NCBI GenBank assembly: GCA_040221475.1
Contig: JAVKEJ010000053.1
Span: 496,001-560,000 of the forward strand
Origin: WLXB01 sp040221475
GTDB lineage: Bacteria; Pseudomonadota; Alphaproteobacteria; Rhodospirillales; Rhodospirillaceae
Reading direction: 5' to 3'
DNA: 64,000 nucleotides
Shown here: in pieces, positions 8,418-15,656 of the stretch
Layout of the letters: every line of letters starts with the position of its first letter
How positions within the stretch are numbered: position 1 is the stretch's first letter
Translations under genes and position numbers: made by a program
The notes under the pieces: model-generated
The model's input: only the letters and a program-made list of their open reading frames with translations
Told to the model about the DNA's origin: nothing
Database searches by the model: none

Positions 8418-9278
8418 ATGATGATGAGACGCACGCTACTTAGCGGACTAGCGGCAACTGCTGTGTCAGCGAGCCTTATTGAACCGTCCAGAGCCTCGGA
8501 AGTGCTACCAATAAAGTTAAATCCAACGGATCGATCTCATCTTGGGTTACTCCAGAAAAAGCTCATTTATGCGATGGATGACCGCCCCCTGATTTGGTGG
8601 ATCCGTGGCAATAAGTATGGGTCGATCAATGGTGAGTTAACGCCTTTGTGGACGCTGAATGTCATTCTGTTTAAATCTGTGAAGCATAACCAAGAAGGCA
8701 GTTTCGATGCCAAGTCTATGGAAGTTGTTTACAAGACTGATGTTGAAACGGATGAGCCTTTAACGACTTGGCGTAACCCCTACAATGGTGAGGTCTATGA
8801 GGAGGAGCCTCTGATTATGGGGCCTCTGACCCGCCGGTTTACTGATGAAGGTGCTGTCAGTCAGTCTGCTTTACCCGGGGCGGAAATTCAAAGAAGAGGG
8901 GCTTTAGGGCCTGCAGAGGTTGCGGGCGACGATGTCTGGCTCTTGTCTGATTCACATGTGCTCGTTGATCGCCCGGGGCAGCAACAGTTTAGAGCAAATG
9001 ATCTTTCTACTTATCACGGCAAGGTCTCGGACGTTTTAAATCCTGACGTGGTGAGTGCGCGGGCCACAATTACGGTTCACATCGTTCAAAGCTGGCACCC
9101 GTGGATGAACATGGGGGACCGGGAAGGCACATTGATCACCCGGATCAGTGGGGCGAAGTGCTTTGATGTCGACGATATTCACCCGCGTATATTGTCGCTC
9201 TTGAAGGCAAATCATCCTGCGGTCGCGAAAGACTTTATAGCCCGCTTGGAAGAACCGCCCGAAGCTTTCGACCGTTAG
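8418..9278 (+). CDS. DUF1838 family protein with Tat-type signal
   Basis: This 286-residue protein begins MMMRRTLLSGLAATAVSA, an RR-x-L-L hydrophobic pattern of a twin-arginine signal with a likely cut after SRAS. The body carries features I associate with DUF1838: a central WRNPYNGEVYEEEPLIMGP segment with the conserved WxNPxTG-like turn, and TITVHIVQSWHPWMNMGDREG near residue 225. The function of the family is unknown. Three consecutive ATG codons occur at 8418-8426; AGGTGGGAG upstream fits any of them. It follows the nitrilase-family gene closely, so a shared role in a periplasmic or imported substrate is possible but unproven. Confidence 0.75.
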   Translation: MMMRRTLLSGLAATAVSASLIEPSRASEVLPIKLNPTDRSHLGLLQKKLIYAMDDRPLIWWIRGNKYGSINGELTPLWTLNVILFKSVKHNQEGSFDAKSMEVVYKTDVETDEPLTTWRNPYNGEVYEEEPLIMGPLTRRFTDEGAVSQSALPGAEIQRRGALGPAEVAGDDVWLLSDSHVLVDRPGQQQFRANDLSTYHGKVSDVLNPDVVSARATITVHIVQSWHPWMNMGDREGTLITRISGAKCFDVDDIHPRILSLLKANHPAVAKDFIARLEEPPEAFDR

Positions 9279-9395
9279 GTGAGATCAGACAATTGAATTT
9301 TGAAATATAATTATAGGCGGTGTTAACGGACTGTTTACTTTCGCCACGCAGGCTCCTGAACGTGAGGTATCGTTTTTCTTTTGGGAGCTAAAGTC

Positions 9396-9572
9396 ATGTT
9401 GGATCGTTTCAACAGCGAAGATGGCCCGGGACGGGCATACGTCGATATTGACGCCACCTTGGATAGCTTTGATTTTGACGATGAGATCAAACTTGAAGCT
9501 GAAGATTTCAACTATGCACTGGGTCGGCCAGTCGATCTCGACTTAGACCTTGATCTCGACTTAGAAGACTAA
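9396..9572 (+). CDS. Small highly acidic protein with Leu-Asp repeats
   Basis: This is a 58-residue protein of unknown function, very rich in Asp and Glu, ending in a run of Leu-Asp dipeptides. The end is encoded by two exact copies of GATCTCGACTTAGA at 9534-9547 and 9552-9565. ATG 9396 follows GGGAG eight bases earlier, which supports translation, and a good hairpin terminator follows at 9586. No signal peptide or cysteine is present. Alternating Leu-Asp could form an amphipathic strand or a cation-binding tail. The RBS, clean frame and terminator together make it more likely a real gene than chance, but no family is recognised. Confidence 0.6.
   Translation: MLDRFNSEDGPGRAYVDIDATLDSFDFDDEIKLEAEDFNYALGRPVDLDLDLDLDLED
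9534..9565. repeat. Direct repeat of GATCTCGACTTAGA, 18-base period
   Basis: Two identical 14-base copies separated by CCTT lie at the 3' end of the small acidic gene and encode its Leu-Asp tail. The identical codon choice in both copies points to recent slippage or duplication. Confidence 0.8.
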
Positions 9573-9585
9573 TTCAAACGTGCAA

Positions 9586-9611
9586 AAGCGGACCCCTTTC
9601 AGGGTCCGCTT
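9586..9611. terminator. Bidirectional hairpin terminator
   Basis: AAGCGGACCC (9586-9595) pairs perfectly with GGGTCCGCTT (9602-9611) around a six-base loop. It lies between the convergent acidic-protein gene and the helicase gene. Read on the minus strand, the stem is followed by TTTTGC, so it serves the helicase side better; on the plus strand the T-run is weak. Confidence 0.7.
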
Positions 9612-9633
9612 GGTTGCTCACGCGAGGTATTGG

Positions 9634-11118
9634 TTAAGCTGCAGCCCGACGTAACTCTGGCTGAGTTGTGGGTTTTCTGCGGCGCTTGCGGTGACGCTTT
9701 TGTTGATCAGCGCCGTCGCTTTTTCCCTTATTGAAACCATCACTTTTGCCATCACCCTTACTAGCGGCATGCCATGGCTTTTTATCGCCATGAGGCTTCC
9801 GGTCACCGGATTTTTGCTCATCGGGGCGACGACCGTTCGGTCCCTTAGGCCCACGATGGGGCTTTTTCTTGGCGTGAAACGGTTTTCCGTCTCTTTGACC
9901 GTTTGATCTTTGGTTCTGAACGATGTCGTCTTCCGGGCTCACGTCACGGGGCTCAATATGTTGTGGCTTGGGCCGTTGCTTCGGAGTAGGTGCAACTTCG
10001 CTAGAAAGTTTCTGGTTAATGGTGCGCTCAATCGCGCGCAGCAAATGCCGTTCACTGCCATCTACAAGGGAGATGGCGATGCCATCAGCACCGGCGCGCC
10101 CGGTCCGGCCAATGCGGTGTACATAGGCATCAGGTTGATCCGGCATATCGTAGTTGATGACATGGGTCACATCGTCGATATCGAGGCCACGTGCGGCAAC
10201 GTCTGTTGCCACGAGCACTTGCAAATGACCCTTCTGGAACGCTTCCAGAGCCTTCTTACGGGCATTCATGGATTTGTTGCCGTGGATGGCCATGGCTTTA
10301 ACGCCACTTTTGTGCAGTTGCGCATCAAGCCGGTTGGCTCCGTGTTTCGTTCGGGTAAACACCATGGCTTTGTAGATGCCGTTGTCGAGCAGCTCGAGCA
10401 GCGTGCCAACTTTGTTGGCCCGGTCGACGAACATGATTTTTTGCTCAACGGTTTCCGCTGTCGTGGACTCAGGGGCGACATCGACACGGGCTGGATTACG
10501 CAATAACGATTTGGCCAGCTTGGCAATGCGGGGTTCCATGGTCGCGGAGAACATCAGCGTTTGGCGGATTTCCGGCACTTTGGCCGCAATTTTACGAATG
10601 TCTGGGATAAAGCCCATATCGAGCATGCGGTCGGCTTCATCGAGCACGAAGGCTTCGACTTCATCGAGGCAGACGCGGCCCTGGTTCATCAGGTCGAGCA
10701 AACGGCCAGGGGTGGCGACAAGCACATCAACACCGCGTGCCATGGCTTTGATCTGGCCTTGAGAACTAACACCGCCAAAGATTGTGGTGCGGCGCAGGTT
10801 CAGAAAACGGCCATAGGAGCCAAAGGACTCATGAATTTGGGTCGCCAGTTCCCGGGTGGGGCTGAGCACCAGAATGCGTGCGCATTTGGAGGAAACGGCG
10901 GCCGGGTTGTCATACAGACGCTGGAGCAGCGGCAGCGCAAAGGCTGCGGTTTTGCCGGTGCCGGTTTGGGCGCAGCCAATTAGATCGCGGCCTTGCAGCA
11001 GCATTGGGATGGCTTGAGCCTGAATAGGGGTTGGAGTTGTGTAGCCGTCCGCCGCGATGGCGCGTTGTAACGGCTCAACTAACGGAAGATCGGAAAACGA
11101 TTTAATAGGTGATGTCAA
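9634..11118 (-). CDS. rhlE: DEAD-box ATP-dependent RNA helicase, RhlE type
   Basis: This RNA helicase shows every motif in order: Q motif (TPTPIQAQAIP), I (AQTGTGKTAAF), Ia (PTRELATQI), II (VLDEADRMLDMGF), III (SATM), IV (MVFTRTKHGANRL), V (ATDVAARGLDI) and VI (YVHRIGRTGRAG). The C-terminal tail of about 110 residues is basic and low complexity (KKPHRGPKG, HRKRRRK), as in RhlE/CsdA-type cold-response helicases. The start is uncertain. TTG 11118 places FSDLPL about six residues from the N-terminus, as usual in RhlE. ATG 11172 is the nearest ATG, and the frame stays open to 11406. Neither has a strong ribosome site. Confidence 0.9.
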   Translation of the reverse strand: MTSPIKSFSDLPLVEPLQRAIAADGYTTPTPIQAQAIPMLLQGRDLIGCAQTGTGKTAAFALPLLQRLYDNPAAVSSKCARILVLSPTRELATQIHESFGSYGRFLNLRRTTIFGGVSSQGQIKAMARGVDVLVATPGRLLDLMNQGRVCLDEVEAFVLDEADRMLDMGFIPDIRKIAAKVPEIRQTLMFSATMEPRIAKLAKSLLRNPARVDVAPESTTAETVEQKIMFVDRANKVGTLLELLDNGIYKAMVFTRTKHGANRLDAQLHKSGVKAMAIHGNKSMNARKKALEAFQKGHLQVLVATDVAARGLDIDDVTHVINYDMPDQPDAYVHRIGRTGRAGADGIAISLVDGSERHLLRAIERTINQKLSSEVAPTPKQRPKPQHIEPRDVSPEDDIVQNQRSNGQRDGKPFHAKKKPHRGPKGPNGRRPDEQKSGDRKPHGDKKPWHAASKGDGKSDGFNKGKSDGADQQKRHRKRRRKPTTQPELRRAAA

Positions 11119-11430
11119 AACAATAACTTTCTTTGTGTTTTGGCCCGTACCGCCTTCCGCCGGACAGACCATTAAGTGATAGGCGACCTGATTTGAATCG
11201 CGCGCACACGCAAAAACACCGGCGAAGCCGGGCATCAAGGTGAGCGCTATAAAAACAGCGTCATCTTCTATCGGATTGTGGTGATAGTGCGGGTCAACCA
11301 AGTGTGGGACCAACGCTGGCAAAAACAAGCCGACTGGAAGGATGACAGGTATATGAGTGGTTTCCGCATGAAAGTCAATGAATGACTGTGCAGTGCACAA
11401 AAACATGAAACAGGCGGTGCAACAAAACCG
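11119..11430 (-). other. Long leader upstream of the RhlE-type helicase
   Basis: About 310 bases separate the helicase start from the upstream SUMF1-type gene on the same strand. The reading frame of the helicase happens to remain open through most of it, but the translated sequence is unlike any helicase N-terminus. No clear terminator for the upstream gene or promoter is seen. A GGCGGAAGGCGG element lies at about 11150-11161 (minus strand). Long leaders are common on cold-responsive helicase mRNAs, so regulation in the leader is possible. Confidence 0.35.
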
Positions 11431-12390
11431 TTAAAGCGGCGAGAGGTCTCGGGCGATGCGCAGTCCCACTCTGGCGCTGCGCAGCCAGAAGGGTGCCCAG
11501 TCGCGTTTTGCGGAGCGTACATACCAGGATTTGGCTTGCCAGGCTCCACCCCGGATGAGTCGTTCATCACAGTTTTCAAAAGCTTCACTGCCATCCTCTG
11601 GAACCGTGTACATGCAGCCTTCGACCCATTCCCAAGCGTTGCCAATGATGTCGTGGACACCATACCCGTTGGCCGGAAAGCTGCCGACTGGTGCTGTCAG
11701 GGCAAAACCATCGCGGCAAGGAAAGACATACTTTTCCGGATCGCCGGCATCGATTTTCAAAATGTCTGCGGCGTCTAAATCGGTGACGTTGGCATAGGCG
11801 CAGGCCGCGCTAGCATCTTCACCGTTGGGCCAGGGGCGCATGCTTTGAGTGGAGTCACGGGCGATCAGTTCCCATTCAATATCGGTTAGCAGGCGATAGG
11901 ACTGTCCGGTTTGCTGTGAAAGCCAGTCAACATAGGCACTGGCATCGGTGAAGCTGACACACACAACGGGATGATCAGAGCCTTGTTCAAAACCGGGACT
12001 ATCCCAGGACCAAATCGTGTCTCGGGCGCCCCAGACGTTGTCTGCGAAGTTCCAGGTGATGCATTCCCAGTCTGGGTCATAACCGGCATCCGCAACAAAG
12101 GCTGCGAACTGCGCGCGGGTGACTTCATGAATTGAGACCGCGAAGGCTTTGGTTACCGTCACTTCTTCTTGAGGCGTTTCGTTACGGGCGTCGCGCTCGG
12201 GTGTGCCGACGCTGACCGCCTGGCCGGGAGGCGAGCCTTTGGTATAACTGCCGGGAGGGATAACGATCATCTCGGGACAGTAGGCACAGTCACGAAATAC
12301 CGTCCCGGACTCAGATTGAGCGTTAACAGCATCAAACGCCCCACCGGAAAGCATTGTAAAAAGGCACAGAGCCAGAAGCGACCGGAACAT
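11431..12390 (-). CDS. Secreted SUMF1/FGE-fold protein (copy 2 of 5)
   Basis: This 319-residue protein has a signal peptide (MFRSLLALCLFTMLSGGAF, cut probably after VNAQ), then FRDCAYCPEM, VIPPGSY, the SUMF1 core RLLTDIEWELIAR, IIGNAWEWVEGC and RGGAW, ending GLRIARDL. The position of the FGE catalytic cysteine pair reads QAKSWYVRSA, so the formylglycine chemistry is not expected. Eight cysteines follow the ladder shared with copies 3, 4 and 5 (DCxxC, ECITW, VCVS, ACAYANVTDL, PCRDGF, EGCM, NCDER). ATG 12390 has GGAG eight bases upstream; a GTG at 12402 is the alternative. Confidence 0.8.
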   Translation of the reverse strand: MFRSLLALCLFTMLSGGAFDAVNAQSESGTVFRDCAYCPEMIVIPPGSYTKGSPPGQAVSVGTPERDARNETPQEEVTVTKAFAVSIHEVTRAQFAAFVADAGYDPDWECITWNFADNVWGARDTIWSWDSPGFEQGSDHPVVCVSFTDASAYVDWLSQQTGQSYRLLTDIEWELIARDSTQSMRPWPNGEDASAACAYANVTDLDAADILKIDAGDPEKYVFPCRDGFALTAPVGSFPANGYGVHDIIGNAWEWVEGCMYTVPEDGSEAFENCDERLIRGGAWQAKSWYVRSAKRDWAPFWLRSARVGLRIARDLSPL

Positions 12391-12483
12391 AAGTTTCTCC
12401 ACGTGATCTATGGATGTTGGCTAGAGAACGCCGGGGGCGTCAAGGTCCCCAGACTCGCTTTTTGGCCAGCGTGCATTTTGGTT

Positions 12484-12660
12484 CGAGATTTTCTACTAGG
12501 GCTCTCTCCCTTGGAACGAGATTTTATGTTGGGGCTCTTCCCCTTGGAACGAGCCCATGCACGACTGGTTCCATCCATTCGAGCCCATGGACGTATGATC
12601 GGTGGAACGAGCCCATGGAACCGCCTCGGCGCCCCCCCTTGGAACGAGCCCATGCATGCA
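12484..12660. repeat. Degenerate tandem array bounded by (GGAA)CGAG
   Basis: Six CGAG boundaries occur at 12484, 12517, 12550, 12580, 12608 and 12645, four of them preceded by GGAA and one (12580) by CATT. Unit lengths are 33, 33, 30, 28 and 37 bases. Units 1 and 2 agree at most positions (CGAGATTTT ... GGGCTCT ... CCCTTGGAA), while the later units begin CGAGCCCATG. The variable unit length and lack of a constant repeat/spacer pattern argue against CRISPR. It lies between two genes reading outward from the region. Confidence 0.7.
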
Positions 12661-12742
12661 AGGTCTTCTGAGTCTGAAAAGGCTTAACGCCTCTGTTTAG
12701 ATTGACGAATACAAATTAAATTGTTATCATACTCATCTTATT

Positions 12743-12794
12743 TAGTGCGTTTTGCACTATTAGGTATTGCCATCCAATAGATATTGCTACCTAA
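12743..12794. promoter_or_regulatory. Paired inverted repeats upstream of the PAS gene
   Basis: TAGTGC-5-GCACTA (12743-12759) is followed directly by TTAGGTA-21-TACCTAA (12760-12766 with 12788-12794). The placement 50-100 bases before the start codon at 12848 fits operator sites. The cognate regulator is unknown. Confidence 0.4.
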
Positions 12795-12847
12795 GATAGA
12801 AATTAAAGTCCTTTAATTCCTGCGACACAGGCGGGCCGGGAAGGACT

Positions 12848-13975
12848 ATGATCCGCAGAACTTTTGGCGATTTTCTTCTCTTGCTGTTTGGGTACCGCAT
12901 GTCCAAAGTCACATCTGAACGCTGTCGCGCCTTTCTTAAGCATTGGGAGTCTCTGCGCGACGGGGGCCTGTTGCCAAGCATTCAAGCCTTTCTGGAGAAC
13001 CCGGCCCCAGAGTTTCAGCCCAACGTGATGATGACCGATATTGTTGGATCGTCGCGTATGCCGATCCGGTTGTTTGGCACGGCCCTGGTCGATCTGTTTC
13101 GATCCGACCAGACCGGTAATGATGTTTTACAGGCGTTTACCACTCCGCGAAGCACAAGGAGCTTCCTGGAGCTCACAAAGCTGCTGCTGACGCACCCATG
13201 TGGAACCTTCAACCTGAAGACGGCTTCGGCCGCGAGCGGTAAAGCCCTGCGCATTGAATCTATATCTCTTCCGCTGAAGTCAGGAAGCAGCGCGCGACCG
13301 TGCATTGTTGGGTTTCATCGATGCATTGATGCGTTAGGTGCCGACGATTATGTCTATCAAATTACTGGATATGCGGAGAGCAGTTGGATTGATATTGGGG
13401 CCGGGGTTCCGGCCATAGAAATGGCCCCAAAACCCTTCGATGAGCAAATTGAGGTGGTCGCGCCGCGTAATCTGTTCAAGACGTTTGAAGATCATTGGCG
13501 GCTGATGCAGGTGGACAAGCTTGTTCCAAGGCTGTCGACATTTTTGAACCGGCCGATTGCGGCACTGCAACCACACGTCAATATTGTCGACGCGGTTTCA
13601 CCGACAGACATCAGAACCCGTCTTGTCGGCACGGCCCTGGCTGAAAAATTCGGTGTAGACCCGACCGGGGAAAACATTCTTGATTACATGTCGGAGGCAG
13701 ATGGCAAACTTTTGTCTGATATGGTGATTCGGATGATTGCACAGCCCTGCGGCGTTGAGATGATCGGTCAAATTGTCTCGGCGGATGGGGCCGTGATGCG
13801 GTCGCGCAGTATCGGATTCCCGCTCAGACGGAATCAGCCGGACGCGCAGTGCATCGTGTGGCTGAATCAGATTGAGGTTCCCGAAAGATACGATGAAGAC
13901 AATGCACAGATTGGTGATCTCACGCTTGTACGATGGATTGATGTTGGGTCCGGGGTGCCAGTCCCCCCGAAGTGA
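12848..13975 (+). CDS. Tandem PAS_5-type sensory domain protein
   Basis: This 375-residue protein is made of two copies of the same roughly 180-residue unit. Each has a helical lead-in (RCRAFLKHWESLRDGGLLPS and NLFKTFEDHWRLMQVDKLVP), then FLxxPxxxxQPxVxxxDxV, RxxGTALxxxFxxDxTGxxxL, LxxHPCG or IAQPCG, and a closing RxxSIxxPL strand and WIDxGxGVP. This is the alphaproteobacterial PAS_5 pattern, usually single-copy. No output domain (kinase, GGDEF, HTH) is visible, so it may sense a ligand for a partner protein. GGAAGGAC five bases before ATG 12848 supports the start. Confidence 0.75.
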   Translation: MIRRTFGDFLLLLFGYRMSKVTSERCRAFLKHWESLRDGGLLPSIQAFLENPAPEFQPNVMMTDIVGSSRMPIRLFGTALVDLFRSDQTGNDVLQAFTTPRSTRSFLELTKLLLTHPCGTFNLKTASAASGKALRIESISLPLKSGSSARPCIVGFHRCIDALGADDYVYQITGYAESSWIDIGAGVPAIEMAPKPFDEQIEVVAPRNLFKTFEDHWRLMQVDKLVPRLSTFLNRPIAALQPHVNIVDAVSPTDIRTRLVGTALAEKFGVDPTGENILDYMSEADGKLLSDMVIRMIAQPCGVEMIGQIVSADGAVMRSRSIGFPLRRNQPDAQCIVWLNQIEVPERYDEDNAQIGDLTLVRWIDVGSGVPVPPK

Positions 13976-14043
13976 GTTGAGGGCCTGAAGTGCTTTTCAA
14001 AGCCGTTGGGCCACACTAAACTAAACCCATGATATTTTAAGGG

Positions 14044-14058
14044 GCATCACTGTGATGC
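14044..14058. promoter_or_regulatory. 15-base dyad before the HutX-like gene
   Basis: GCATCAC-T-GTGATGC is a perfect seven-base inverted repeat with a one-base centre, 27 bases before the ATG of the secreted HutX-like gene. It could be an operator or a hairpin in the leader. I do not recognise it as a Fur or Irr box. Confidence 0.4.
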
Positions 14059-14084
14059 AGCTTTCCTGATACTGGAGACGAATC

Positions 14085-14660
14085 ATGCGCACCCTCTTTG
14101 CTTCCCTCTCACTGTTCACTGTGTTGGCCCTGTCATTCAGCGCCACGGCGCAAGATCTGAGCCTGGAGGAGGCGGTCAAAAAACACGGCGGCCGCTCTGT
14201 TGAATGGCTGTCTGAGGCCACCGGCGTTTCAGAGGACGAAGTGACGGCGGCCTTGCTCGCCAACTATCGGGTGCCGATTGATGCCGACAAATTTGATGAA
14301 GTCTGGGCCAAACTGACCGAGTGGGAAAACCCGCTGTTCATCACCATCGTTTCGGGAACGGTGATTGAAGTGCATTCTAAAATTCCCATGGGGGAATACG
14401 CGCAAGGGTTTTATAACCTCAACAGCATGGATGGCCTGAGCGGCCATTTGCAGCCCAAGAACATGGGTGCCATTTACATTATTGAGGAGCCATCCCGCGA
14501 GGGCGGTGTCAGTCGCCAAGTGGCGTTTTACGACAAAGATGGCAAGCGCATTTTCGGCATTTTTGTCAATCGGCTGGCCAGTGGCGGCGAACATGATGCG
14601 GCAACGCTGGCGCAGTTCCAGGCCATGAATGCGTATTACAAAGAGCAGGCGGGCGGTTAA
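14085..14660 (+). CDS. HutX/ChuX-like heme-utilisation family protein with signal peptide
   Basis: This 191-residue protein starts with a clear signal peptide (MRTLFASLSLFTVLALSFSA, cut after TAQ). The rest follows the HutX/ChuX pattern: a helical N-terminal part ending WLSEATGVSEDEV, then FDEVWAKLTEWENPLFITIVSGTVIEVHSK (in two parts), PMGEYAQGFYNL, LSGHLQPKNMGAIYIIEEP and the SRQVAFYDKDGKRIFGIFVNR strands. Known HutX/ChuX proteins carry heme in the cytosol after uptake; a signal peptide implies a periplasmic version. Its close neighbour is cytochrome b561, another heme protein. No TonB receptor or heme ABC genes are in the window, so heme binding is inference. Confidence 0.65.
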   Translation: MRTLFASLSLFTVLALSFSATAQDLSLEEAVKKHGGRSVEWLSEATGVSEDEVTAALLANYRVPIDADKFDEVWAKLTEWENPLFITIVSGTVIEVHSKIPMGEYAQGFYNLNSMDGLSGHLQPKNMGAIYIIEEPSREGGVSRQVAFYDKDGKRIFGIFVNRLASGGEHDAATLAQFQAMNAYYKEQAGG

Positions 14661-14685
14661 CGTGCGCCGCCGCTGATTTTTTGTG

Positions 14686-15288
14686 ATGAGGGATAACACA
14701 AAAACAAGATGGGGCACTGTCTCCATCACCCTGCACTGGATGTTCGCTGCTCTGGTGGCGGTGCAAGTGCCCATCGGGTTCTGGCTGTCCCGCGCCGCGC
14801 CACAAGCGCGCATCACTGGCGATGAAACCCTGTTGCTGTGGTTGGAACAAATCCATCACAGCATGGGCTTTGTGATTTTGTTCGTGGCGGCGGTGCGTAT
14901 GTCGTGGCGGCTGTCGCATGTGAGCCCGGAGGCGCCACCGGTACCGGCTTATCAAAAAGCCCTGGCGCATCTGACGCACATCACCTTGTACGTTCTGATG
15001 TTTGTGTTTCCGCTCTCGGGGTGGGCCGGCTCAAGTTTAATCGGCAGCGAGCAGTTTCCCGTGCCCATCAACTTCTTTGGCCTGGAAATGATCGGGTTGG
15101 ATTTTTTGCGCTCCCTCGACCCGCCGTTTAACACCTTCCGTTTGTACCGCGACATTCACATTTACTGCTGGTATGTGGGCGGCTTTGTTCTCGGCCTGCA
15201 TGTGCTCGCCGCGCTGTATCATCACTTTGTTGTCAAAGACGATGTTCTGCATCGCATGCTGCCGGTGTTAAAGAAGAGGGAAGAGTAG
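14686..15288 (+). CDS. Cytochrome b561 family membrane protein
   Basis: This 200-residue inner-membrane protein has four hydrophobic helices typical of bacterial di-heme cytochrome b561. Candidate heme ligands are the histidines in SITLHWMFAA (helix 1), QIHHSMGF (helix 2) and YRDIHIYCW and GLHVLAALYHHF (helices 3-4). Such proteins pass electrons between quinone and periplasmic acceptors or superoxide. ATG 14686 is directly preceded by an in-frame GTG (14683); no good ribosome site is seen for either. It begins 25 bases after the HutX-like gene, so the two are probably one transcript. Confidence 0.85.
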   Translation: MRDNTKTRWGTVSITLHWMFAALVAVQVPIGFWLSRAAPQARITGDETLLLWLEQIHHSMGFVILFVAAVRMSWRLSHVSPEAPPVPAYQKALAHLTHITLYVLMFVFPLSGWAGSSLIGSEQFPVPINFFGLEMIGLDFLRSLDPPFNTFRLYRDIHIYCWYVGGFVLGLHVLAALYHHFVVKDDVLHRMLPVLKKREE

Positions 15289-15308
15289 AGTTATTTGGTT
15301 TTTGATTG

Positions 15309-15623
15309 ATGAATATAACACCTAGCAGAATAGGCATGCGGCCCAGTCATCCCGGCGAATTTATTCGCGCTGAGATCTTAGACGAACTCAATTTGTCCAT
15401 CGCGAAAATTTCTGAAGTTCTGGGTGTGAGACGGGCGACGGTATCGGATTTGGTGAATGAGAAAGCAGCGCTCTCGCCTGAAATGGCATTGCGGTTAGAA
15501 AAAGCCTTTGGCCTGAACATGGAGACCATGTTGCGGATGCAGGCCCTGTTTGACAGTCATGCCATGCGGTCCCGCGCCGATGAGATCCGTGTCGCCCCCT
15601 ACCAAAAAGCGGTAGGAGAATAG
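15309..15623 (+). CDS. HigA-family antitoxin-like HTH regulator, no partner toxin
   Basis: This 104-residue protein has the HigA/VapI signature: RPSHPGEFIRAEILDEL, then the helix-turn-helix segment ISEVLGVRRATVSDLVNEKAALS and PEMALRLEKAFG. In toxin-antitoxin pairs a HigB mRNA-cleaving toxin sits just upstream, but the preceding gene here is cytochrome b561 only 20 bases away, and there is no room for a toxin on either side. It is therefore an unpaired regulator or the relic of a pair. ATG 15309 is preferred over the adjoining TTG at 15306. Confidence 0.8.
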   Translation: MNITPSRIGMRPSHPGEFIRAEILDELNLSIAKISEVLGVRRATVSDLVNEKAALSPEMALRLEKAFGLNMETMLRMQALFDSHAMRSRADEIRVAPYQKAVGE

Positions 15624-15656
15624 TGTGTGGGTCGCTGCTAGCGCTTTGTTAGAGGC

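Larger units (their letters stand above)
12403..12847. other. Repeat-rich intergenic region
   Basis: No gene is supported in these 445 bases. The left half holds a tandem array of GGAACGAG-bounded units (listed separately). The right half is AT-rich and holds two inverted repeats: TAGTGC/GCACTA at 12743-12759 and TTAGGTA/TACCTAA at 12760-12794, the second lying 54 bases before the PAS gene. Short open frames in both strands cross the array, but they lack ribosome sites and recognisable products. Confidence 0.6.

Noticed and set aside
11119..11406. N-terminal extension of the helicase to 590 residues
   Set aside because: The added residues are unlike any RhlE N-terminus, and the Q motif region already sits at the normal distance from a later start.
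12484..12660. CRISPR array
   Set aside because: The unit length varies from 28 to 37 bases, there is no constant repeat with unique spacers, and no cas genes are in the window.
12408..12687. Short open frames over the intergenic repeats (both strands)
   Set aside because: They arise from the repeats themselves, lack ribosome sites and encode low-complexity peptides.
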